Shown in pieces: positions 29,325 to 35,741 of a DNA stretch of 64,000 nucleotides (positions within the stretch are counted from its first letter, which is position 1; the number at the start of each line of letters is the position of its first letter). Source of the stretch: Shewanella algidipiscicola (GTDB taxonomy: Bacteria > Pseudomonadota > Gammaproteobacteria > Enterobacterales > Shewanellaceae); the NCBI RefSeq assembly GCF_003605125.1, contig NZ_QPQT01000011.1, positions 62,001 through 126,000 on the forward strand, in the 5' to 3' direction. The notes beneath the pieces are model-generated. The model was not told where the DNA came from, ran no database searches, and was given only the letters and a program-made list of their open reading frames with translations. Both the position numbers and the translations under genes were made by a program.

Positions 29325-29647
29325 GATATTTCCTCATCATTTGCAGACAGTACGTTGGTCGTGAACAGTTAGATCATTTGCTAAAGTAAAGCAGATAGGA
29401 ATTTAGATGGTGCTGTGAAGTGGACTTTTAATCAAGTTCGGCTTGATAAACCTCGTGTTTATTCAACTCTAGTTGTAGGCAATGGAAAACATGAGTCACC
29501 CAATTGGGTTATGAATTCGCTGAAGCTTAGGTTTGTAGGTAAATACCCCTTCAGCGAAAGATAGATAACCCTTAGGTTACCTATCTCACTTTTTTGACTG
29601 TATTTATTTTTTTCGTCGGGTTTTATTAGTTAATGGCCAGTTGTTAC
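29325..29647. other. Intergenic region with two stacked hairpins upstream of folX
   Basis: Between the HTH/PBP gene and folX. Holds TTCGCTGAAG/CTTCAGCGAA (29516-29525 with 29549-29558) directly followed by a terminator-like stem AGATAG-N-TAACC / GGTTA-N-CTATCT (29559-29586) and TTTTTT at 29590-29595 on the plus strand. See findings for an sRNA interpretation. Confidence 0.5.
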
Positions 29648-30553
29648 TTAAGAGGCGGTCCAGAGCATTTGCCCGCATTGGCTTAGATCATATCCGCCTA
29701 ATTGCGCTGCAAGTTGTCGGGTCTGGGTGCTGCTAAGCATATCGAATAAGGCTTGCAGTTGGCGACGAAAGTAGATGCCTTGTGGCATAACAAAATCAAA
29801 TGATTCGGTAACAAGAGGCACAAAGCTCAAACCACTTTCCATCGCAACCGATTGGCAACCAAAGCCAATATCGGCCTCGTTACGGGCAATAAATCCAGCC
29901 AATTCCCGCTCGCTATAGGCGGTGACGGCAGTATTAAGCTGTTTAATACTTGCCCCTTGTTTCATAAGCCAGTGCTCTAAATGTTGTTGGCTACCGGCTC
30001 CCGCTTGGCGGCCAACCCAGCGCCAGGGCAGGCTAACAACTTTGTCTTCTTCTTGGCATCTATGGTGCATTTCGGCACGCATCATTAATCCTTGCTGGCG
30101 GGTATAACCGTGTACCATGACCCATTGTTGGTGGTTGGGGTAGCCCTTGAGCAGTGCGGGGTGGCGAATATTGCGCTCTTCGACATTGCCCCAGTGCAGG
30201 GTGCATACATCGGCATAGCCTCGTGATAGCAGATCTAGCCCCATGCGTGAGCCAGTAGCGCTATAGCTGACTAAGTCACTCTTACCGATACGCGACATTA
30301 AACGTGCCACTAGCATAGATAGTAGTGGGTCATCACTGCCAGTAATGTGCATTCTATCTGACAGCATACCGCTGTGACACGAGTCCATTACCCAGCGATC
30401 GATGAGTATTTTGGGAAATAGCCATTTGCCTGTGACTTTGGTTGCAGGCAATATCCTATCGTTTGCCATGGCGTAGACCTTTTTTTCATTGAGGTCTAAG
30501 TATTCAGCCACCTGTTTGGCACTCATGTAGATGAGTTCACTCGGCTCGGTCAT
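29648..30553 (-). CDS. HTH regulator with C-terminal PBP-like domain (FDH/Mo-linked)
   Basis: 301-residue protein. Residues 1-55 are an excisionase/MerR-type helix-turn-helix (MSAKQVAEYLDLNEKKVYAMAN, then GKWLFPKILIDRWV). The remainder resembles a periplasmic-binding-protein-like domain without a signal peptide (LLSMLVARLMSRIGKSDLVSYSATGSRMGLDLLSRGYADVCTLHW, NEADIGFGCQSVAM), as in PBP_like proteins related to the extra domain of some MoeA enzymes. It is probably a cytoplasmic sensor-regulator of molybdate, tungstate or cofactor status; this is inference. I chose the ATG at 30553 for its AAGGA; the frame is open to 30637. It lies directly downstream of fdhD. Confidence 0.78.
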   Translation of the reverse strand: MTEPSELIYMSAKQVAEYLDLNEKKVYAMANDRILPATKVTGKWLFPKILIDRWVMDSCHSGMLSDRMHITGSDDPLLSMLVARLMSRIGKSDLVSYSATGSRMGLDLLSRGYADVCTLHWGNVEERNIRHPALLKGYPNHQQWVMVHGYTRQQGLMMRAEMHHRCQEEDKVVSLPWRWVGRQAGAGSQQHLEHWLMKQGASIKQLNTAVTAYSERELAGFIARNEADIGFGCQSVAMESGLSFVPLVTESFDFVMPQGIYFRRQLQALFDMLSSTQTRQLAAQLGGYDLSQCGQMLWTAS

Positions 30554-30581
30554 CAATATTCCTTTAAATCTATCTATATAG

Positions 30582-31427
30582 TTAGCTGATATTGCGTTTA
30601 GGTGGCGTAGCATCAAACTCAATGTTCTCGGCGCCATTATAAACTAGAAAATGGCGTCCTTTGGCGCGGGCGATCATAGTGATGCCTAGCTTTTGCGCTA
30701 GCTCAAGCCCCATCTGGGTTGCCCCACTGCGAGACAGCAATACCGGTATGCCCATCTTGGCTACTTTTATCACCATTTCTGAGGTGAGCCTCCCTGTGGT
30801 ATAAAACAGCTTGTCGCCGCCTAACTCTTGTTTGAGCCACATTTCGCCAGCCAAAGTATCGACCGCATTATGGCGGCCTACATCTTCGACAAAACCGCTG
30901 ATTTGATCACCCTGACAAAGTCCGCAACCATGCACTGCACCGGCATTTTTATAGGTTTCATTGTAAGCGCCGATATTGTTTAACAGGCTGTACAGCATGC
31001 TCTGCTTTAACTGGGGGATCGGTAGCTTAATATCGTCCAAACCATCCATAAAACCACCATAAACAGTACCTTGACCACAGCCTGTGGTGACGGTTTTTTC
31101 TGCGAGCTTTTCATCAAGATGCTCTGTGGTCTCTTGCGTTAGCACCGCGGCAGAGCTGACATCCCAATCGACAATGACCGATTCGAGTTGCGTGACATCA
31201 GAAATAAACCCTTGGTTTTTAAGATATCCCAGTGCCAAAGTTTCAGGGCGAGCACCCAGTGTCATCAATGTCACAATGGGACGCCAGTTAAGGTAAACCG
31301 TCAATGGGCGTTCACACGCAATAAATTTATCAAGGATCTCGCCTTGCTCATTGGTCGCTTTTACGGCAATGGTTAGCGGCACATCGGCCTGGGTTTTTAA
31401 GAAAGTTAGCTGTTTATTCTTAGTCAT
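30582..31427 (-). CDS. fdhD: Formate dehydrogenase sulfurtransferase FdhD
   Basis: Passes sulfur from cysteine desulfurase to the molybdenum cofactor of formate dehydrogenase, which is required for activity. Family marks are RPLTVYLNW, TLGARPETLALGYL, EDVGRHNAVDTLAG, FYTTGRLTSEMVIKVAKMGIP and LSRSGATQMGLELA. The catalytic loop reads TTGCGQG: the first Cys of the E. coli CxxC is kept but the second is missing, while an unusual CGLC occurs in the next conserved block (GAVHGCGLCQG). The start is uncertain: I use the ATG at 31427 (281 residues), but in-frame ATGs reach 31475. It is divergent from the accessory operon. Confidence 0.88.
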   Translation of the reverse strand: MTKNKQLTFLKTQADVPLTIAVKATNEQGEILDKFIACERPLTVYLNWRPIVTLMTLGARPETLALGYLKNQGFISDVTQLESVIVDWDVSSAAVLTQETTEHLDEKLAEKTVTTGCGQGTVYGGFMDGLDDIKLPIPQLKQSMLYSLLNNIGAYNETYKNAGAVHGCGLCQGDQISGFVEDVGRHNAVDTLAGEMWLKQELGGDKLFYTTGRLTSEMVIKVAKMGIPVLLSRSGATQMGLELAQKLGITMIARAKGRHFLVYNGAENIEFDATPPKRNIS

Positions 31428-31564
31428 AAAGATCATCTTGTCGCAATAGGCTGCCAGCAGCATAGCAATAATCATTCCGATACTAATATTTTATGTTGTA
31501 ATGCGTGATCGAGTTAAATGCTTACGGCTCAAACGCCCTTTTATGTCCCGCTTAAAATGTCATT

Positions 31565-31581
31565 TAGGACAAATTGTCCTA
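31565..31581. promoter_or_regulatory. Palindromic upstream activator site for the FDH accessory operon
   Basis: Perfect palindrome TAGGACAA-A-TTGTCCTA, 50 bases upstream of the sigma-54 -24 element, with extra TGTC motifs at 31544 and 31558. The position suits an enhancer-binding protein dimer site. The cognate activator is not in the window. Confidence 0.5.
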
Positions 31582-31631
31582 CCCTTGAAAGGGAATTGAT
31601 GATCTAGCTCAAACTATATTACCAATTGCGC

Positions 31632-31647
31632 TGGCATGTATATTGCT
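31632..31647 (+). promoter_or_regulatory. Sigma-54 promoter of the FDH accessory operon
   Basis: TGGCATG-TATA-TTGCT matches the -24/-12 consensus TGGCAYG-N4-TTGCW at every informative position, with the GG and GC dinucleotides in the required spacing. Transcription would start near 31658, about 63 bases before the first gene. Confidence 0.75.
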
Positions 31648-31720
31648 TGTTAATCATATACCGCAACCCATAGCTTGGCTTGCCAAATTAGGCTCAAGCT
31701 CTCTAATCAACGGAGTTGGA

Positions 31721-32191
31721 ATGCAACGTACCGAAAGTCAATGGCCCATGTATGTTTCGCTGAAAAAGGTCGAGAAACAAGTTGGGCGCTGGATAGCTGA
31801 ATCTTGGGAATTAGATCAGGTCGTTCCTGCCACGCAACCGTCGCCAGAGGGAGCTAAATTGGTGGGGTTAGAACTGCACAAGGATGAACGTGGCAGTTAC
31901 CGTATCAATTTAGATATGGATAATGCCATGTTATTTATTGTATGCGATGAGCTAGAAGATGGCACTTGGGTGCCGACCCATATTTCGGCCGATCAAAATG
32001 TCGCAGCAGGTTGCCTTGAGGGGGATACACCAGTATTGAGCATGCTGATGCCCGATGCAGTCGCGTGTTGGATTGAAGCGTATATCACCCGCCATGGCGA
32101 GGTAGAAATTTGTGCCCATCGACGTAAACACGTGGATCGTCGTAATAATGAGGGGCCAAGTAGTAACCATAACCGAGGACAGGTTTCATAA
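31721..32191 (+). CDS. DUF3305 formate-dehydrogenase accessory protein
   Basis: 156-residue protein of the DUF3305 family, found next to formate dehydrogenase genes across proteobacteria; its function is unknown. Recognisable parts are SQWPMYVSLKKVEKQVGRWIAESWELDQV, YRINLDMDNAMLFIVCDE, and the proline/Met block TPVLSMLMPDAVACWIEAYI. The ATG at 31721 follows CGGAG; the open frame runs 26 codons upstream but through the sigma-54 promoter, so those codons cannot be translated from it. Its stop overlaps the next start (TAATG), so the two are coupled. Confidence 0.85.
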   Translation: MQRTESQWPMYVSLKKVEKQVGRWIAESWELDQVVPATQPSPEGAKLVGLELHKDERGSYRINLDMDNAMLFIVCDELEDGTWVPTHISADQNVAAGCLEGDTPVLSMLMPDAVACWIEAYITRHGEVEICAHRRKHVDRRNNEGPSSNHNRGQVS

Positions 32192-32787
32192 TGAGCGATA
32201 AACCGAGCGGATTGTTAGCGCGATGGAGCCTTCGTCGTCAGCAAGTGCAGCAAGAAGAGGAAGCCGAGCAAATGGCTCAGCTGTCCTCTGAGCAAGCGAC
32301 AGCGACTATTGAGCCAGCAAGCGAGACATCACCTGTTGAGTCAAGTGATGAAAATAAAATCTTAATGGCAGCAGACCTGCCAGATCCTGAGTCGATTGAG
32401 GTTGGTGGTAGCTTTGCCAGTTTTATGGCCGATAATGTTGATCCCAATGCAAAGGCCGCCGCGTTACGCGCCTTGTGGAAGCAACCACATTACAGTGAGA
32501 TAGATGGTCTGCTCGAATACGCTCTCGATTATACCAATCAGCCTAAACTGTCGCCGGAAGTATCGGCTGAGCTTGCTAAGAAAGTCTTCCGTCACCTTAC
32601 TCAAGATGATGAGCAACAAGAACCATCTAACGAGTCACTCGAAGCAAAAGAGATGATAGCTTCGAATACCCCGCAGGATGCGAATTTACCCGGCGTAAGC
32701 CCAGCGGACATTTTGGACGAAGAGTTAGCCGATTTGTCCCAAAATGAACCAGAATCACAAGGTGCACCTAAACCACCCGTTGCTTGA
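32191..32787 (+). CDS. DUF3306 formate-dehydrogenase accessory protein
   Basis: 198-residue acidic protein of the DUF3306 family, another unstudied companion of formate dehydrogenases. The N-terminus GLLARWSLRRQQV and the central LPDPESIEVGGSFASFMADNVDPNAKAAALRALWKQPHYSEIDGLLEYALDY are the family core. The C-terminal 70 residues are Glu/Gln-rich and probably disordered. No signal peptide or cofactor motif is visible. Translationally coupled to the DUF3305 gene; a 187-base structured gap separates it from the ferredoxin gene. Confidence 0.85.
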   Translation: MSDKPSGLLARWSLRRQQVQQEEEAEQMAQLSSEQATATIEPASETSPVESSDENKILMAADLPDPESIEVGGSFASFMADNVDPNAKAAALRALWKQPHYSEIDGLLEYALDYTNQPKLSPEVSAELAKKVFRHLTQDDEQQEPSNESLEAKEMIASNTPQDANLPGVSPADILDEELADLSQNEPESQGAPKPPVA

Positions 32788-32833
32788 GGTTAGTTTAGAG
32801 TGTTTTTAAATCCATAATTTTGGTACGTGAATT

Positions 32834-32952
32834 GCTGCTGATGAGGCATATAAAACAACGGGTTAATTTCTCGTTGATAATGAGGTGAAGCTGGCGCCAA
32901 TAAAGCGCACGCCAATTAGAGCACATATAGCCACCTCGTAGACGGCAGCAGC
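32834..32952 (+). other. Structured leader upstream of the FDH accessory ferredoxin gene
   Basis: Within a 187-base gap inside the operon, three nested pairings are visible: GCTGCTG (32834-32840) with CAGCAGC (32946-32952), GAGGTG (32882-32887) with CACCTC (32932-32937), and TGGCG (32892-32896) with CGCCA (32910-32914). The outer stem closes 11 bases before the AGGA of the next gene. It does not match the Moco or FMN riboswitches. Confidence 0.45.
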
Positions 32953-32974
32953 CAAAACTGTTCAGGAACGCAAT

Positions 32975-34651
32975 GTGAGCATGCATTTAAACGGTAACGA
33001 AAACCTGACTGACCTCAAACAGGTCCGTCAGCAAGTATTGGGACAGACGCAAATACTGCAAAACTTGATCCCGCCGACAGTCAGCTACACCACTGAGGGC
33101 AATGTGCTTATCATCGGCCCAGAAGATTTGGCTCGCCTAGCGGCGGACAAATTGTCTAACATGGGTCAGCGCGCGATCCTCGCCAATGAATCCATTACTA
33201 GCCAAGATGAAGAGCATCTTGAAAAAGTGATGGCCGCGGCGGAAGATGTTGAAAGCTATTACAATAAGCTTATTGAAATAAAAGGTTTCTTGGGGCAGTT
33301 TCAAGTTAAGGTTGAACATGAGACTGGTACAGCCGACCTGAGTTTAGTGGCGATTCGTAAGGCCCATTTCGACCTGATTCTCGATCTCAGTCACTCGCCC
33401 TGTATTAATTTAGAGATGTTGCCGCCTGGCTACTTCTATGTCGGTCAAGATGAGGCCAAGTTGGCCGATGCTATATCCCAGTTGCCTAATTTAATTGGTG
33501 AGTTCGATAAGCCTCGCTATGTCAAAGTCAACAGCGACATTTGTGCTCACAACCGTAATGGTATCGATGGCTGTAATCGTTGCCTTAACTTTTGCCCCGC
33601 AGATGCTATTGCCAGTGTAGATAAGAAGATTGAAATCGATCCTTATCTCTGTCACGGCGCAGGCAGTTGTACCAACGCGTGCCCGACTGGTGCGATTAGC
33701 TATGATTTGCCCACGCCACAGGCGCTGCATTCTTACCTGCATAAGTTAGTCACGCGTTTTCGTGAGCAGGCACAAGTTGCACCCGTTATTTTGTTCCATG
33801 ACGCCGCCAATGGCGCCAGCTTAATTAACGACGATCTACCCGGCGCCGTCATTCCGGTAGAGCTAGAAGAGATCACCGTTGCTAGCATGGATCACTGGAT
33901 GTCATCACTGGCTTGGGGCGCACGCCAGGTGATAGTGCTTAATACCGATGCCACAGCACCCACCTTGACACAGATGCTAAATGGCGAACAACAGTTAGCC
34001 AATGAGATATTTGATGAGATGGGTCAGCCGCAGCGAGTGAGCGTGGTCAATCAGCATCAGTTATCTGAATTAGCCTCTTTGGTTGAGACTAGTGCCAGTT
34101 GGCCTGTAATTGTCCCTGGTGAATTTAGCCCAACCACTAAGCGCGCCACCTTATATGCGGCAATCGATCATCTCAATAGCCAAGCGGCTTCTATCGACAC
34201 CACATTAAGTAAAGGCAATATTCCGTTCGGTAAAGTCAGCGTCAATACCGATAGCTGTACCCTATGCCTGTCGTGTGTGTCGACCTGTCCGACCCAAGCG
34301 TTAACCGATGGCGGTGATTTGCCGGCGCTGCACTTTGTTGAGCAAGATTGTGTGCAGTGTGGGTTATGTGAGTCAGCCTGTCCCGAGAATGTGATTAGCC
34401 TGACCGCCCAAATGAATTTTGATGCGACTGCTCGTCAGCAGCGCCAAACACTGAAAGAGGAAGCGCCGTTCGAGTGTATTCGTTGCGGTACCCCTTTCGC
34501 CACCCAATCCATGGTGCAACGGATGCTGGATGTAGTCGGGGGCCATAGCGCCTTTAGTGCCAACACAGAACGCTTGAAGATGTGTGGTGACTGCCGGGTA
34601 AAAGATATGTTTGAAGATATTCTTCAAGATCCTGAAAAGCAACTGCGATAA
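32975..34651 (+). CDS. Multi-cluster 4Fe-4S ferredoxin-like FDH accessory protein
   Basis: 558-residue soluble protein with a Rossmann-like N-terminal part (GNVLIIGPEDLARLAADKL). Four ferredoxin cysteine sets follow: C-x8-GCNRCLNFCP and CHGAGSCTNACP (about residues 190-235), then CTLCLSCVSTCP and CVQCGLCESACP (about 428-470). It ends with two CxxC pairs, CIRCGTPF and CGDCR. Such proteins accompany DUF3305/DUF3306 and TorD in formate dehydrogenase loci and may deliver or accept electrons during maturation; this has not been shown. The GTG at 32975 follows AGGA; an ATG at 32981 is the alternative. Confidence 0.85.
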   Translation: MSMHLNGNENLTDLKQVRQQVLGQTQILQNLIPPTVSYTTEGNVLIIGPEDLARLAADKLSNMGQRAILANESITSQDEEHLEKVMAAAEDVESYYNKLIEIKGFLGQFQVKVEHETGTADLSLVAIRKAHFDLILDLSHSPCINLEMLPPGYFYVGQDEAKLADAISQLPNLIGEFDKPRYVKVNSDICAHNRNGIDGCNRCLNFCPADAIASVDKKIEIDPYLCHGAGSCTNACPTGAISYDLPTPQALHSYLHKLVTRFREQAQVAPVILFHDAANGASLINDDLPGAVIPVELEEITVASMDHWMSSLAWGARQVIVLNTDATAPTLTQMLNGEQQLANEIFDEMGQPQRVSVVNQHQLSELASLVETSASWPVIVPGEFSPTTKRATLYAAIDHLNSQAASIDTTLSKGNIPFGKVSVNTDSCTLCLSCVSTCPTQALTDGGDLPALHFVEQDCVQCGLCESACPENVISLTAQMNFDATARQQRQTLKEEAPFECIRCGTPFATQSMVQRMLDVVGGHSAFSANTERLKMCGDCRVKDMFEDILQDPEKQLR

Positions 34652-34661
34652 GAGTGTAGCT

Positions 34662-35330
34662 ATGACCGAATTAGTAAGAGAAGTATCAGAAAACGATCAG
34701 CTAAGAGCCGATATTTATCAGCTGTTAGCCGCACTATTACGTTGCCAGCCAAGTGCCGAACTATTGCAGTTTCTTGCCCGTCTTGAAATCGATGCCAGCG
34801 AAGATGATAGCGATATCACTAAGGCTTGGTTAGCCGTAAAACTGGCTGCGGGTCAGTTCACTACAGAACAGCTCGAAGAGGAATATTTTAATATTTTCTT
34901 GGGGGTGGGCAGTGGTGAAATCTTGCCTTACGGTAGTTGGTTTATGACGGGCTCTTTGATGGATAAGCCTTTGGCGTTACTGCGCCAAGATTTGGTGCAA
35001 CTCGGATTTGAGCGTACCGATGAGGTGAAAGAGCCTGAAGATCACGTCGCTGCCTTGTGTGAAGTGATGGGAACCTTAATTTTAGAGGCGCCGGGTTATC
35101 GTCAATTGGCTTTCTATCAACGCCATATCGGTAGCTGGATCGACCGCTTTTGTGATCATTTAGCTCGCGCGCCCAGTGCGGCGTTTTATGCCACAGTGGC
35201 ACAGCTGGCTAAATCTTTCTTTGCCATTGAAGCCAATGAGTTCGAGCAATTGAGCTTAAACATTCCGGTGAACTGCCCAGGCAGCGATGCGGAAAAGATC
35301 CAACCCACCAGCAATGAACTCGTTTCATAA
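34662..35330 (+). CDS. TorD/DmsD-family chaperone for formate dehydrogenase
   Basis: 222-residue all-helical chaperone of the TorD family, which binds the twin-arginine signal of a molybdoenzyme and helps cofactor loading before export. Family features are DIYQLLAALLRCQPSAELLQFL, EYFNIFLGVGSGEILPYGSWFMTGSLMDKPLALLR, EPEDHVAALCEVMGTLI and FYQRHIGSWIDRFCDHL. The ATG at 34662 lies 10 bases after the ferredoxin stop. The clients are presumably the two Tat-exported FdhA proteins downstream. Confidence 0.9.
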   Translation: MTELVREVSENDQLRADIYQLLAALLRCQPSAELLQFLARLEIDASEDDSDITKAWLAVKLAAGQFTTEQLEEEYFNIFLGVGSGEILPYGSWFMTGSLMDKPLALLRQDLVQLGFERTDEVKEPEDHVAALCEVMGTLILEAPGYRQLAFYQRHIGSWIDRFCDHLARAPSAAFYATVAQLAKSFFAIEANEFEQLSLNIPVNCPGSDAEKIQPTSNELVS

Positions 35331-35473
35331 GCTGGCTGACTTATTATGCCTGCGTCATCAGCTGCAGGCAGAGTGATATCTGAGGGGAAAGCCCTCAATA
35401 ACAATCGAGTCGCTGCGCCAGCGTTCATTTAGATCGGCAATGCGACTCATCTTAAGTTAACAAAGGAGACACT
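35331..35473 (+). other. Intercistronic hairpin cluster between torD-like and fdhX genes
   Basis: Three hairpins in 110 bases: TGCCTGC/GCAGGCA (35347-35370), TGAGGG/CCCTCA with a GAAAG loop (35381-35397), and GAGTCGC/GCGACTC (35407-35448). None has a T run, so they are more likely RNA-processing or stability elements than terminators. Confidence 0.5.
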
Positions 35474-35674
35474 ATGAAGAAGCAAGCTTCCGATATGGGT
35501 CGTCGTCAACTGCTAAAAGCCTTGGCTGTAGGTAGTGCAGCCGGTGCAGTCGCTACCATTAGCGGTCAAGCTGTAGCGGCTACGCCTGTAGAGACTAAAG
35601 AGTCTGCAAGCGGTGATGGCTATCATGAGACAGATCATATTCGTAGTTATTACGCCTCGTTACGTTCTAAATAA
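35474..35674 (+). CDS. FdhX-type small Tat-signal protein (formate dehydrogenase region)
   Basis: 66-residue protein with a twin-arginine signal (MGRRQLLKALAVGSAAGAVATISG) and a short conserved tail GYHETDHIRSYYASLRSK. This is the small 'formate dehydrogenase region TAT target' family (TIGR02811). Its role is unknown; a periplasmic subunit or an export partner of FdhA are guesses. The AAAGGAG at 35462 gives a strong ribosome binding site. It precedes fdhA by 67 bases; the second FDH operon has a paralogue at 41022. Confidence 0.87.
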   Translation: MKKQASDMGRRQLLKALAVGSAAGAVATISGQAVAATPVETKESASGDGYHETDHIRSYYASLRSK

Positions 35675-35741
35675 ATCGCTACTTAGGTAGTGAACCGACG
35701 CGTAACGACGCAATAATTCAATAACATTAGGAGAGTGTGTG

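Noticed and set aside
31643..31720. N-terminal extension of the DUF3305 protein
   Set aside because: It would begin with TTG inside the sigma-54 -12 element; the conserved sequence starts at 31721.
32795..32986. 63-codon minus-strand frame in the gap before the ferredoxin gene
   Set aside because: No ribosome binding site; cysteine- and arginine-rich shadow of a structured RNA region.
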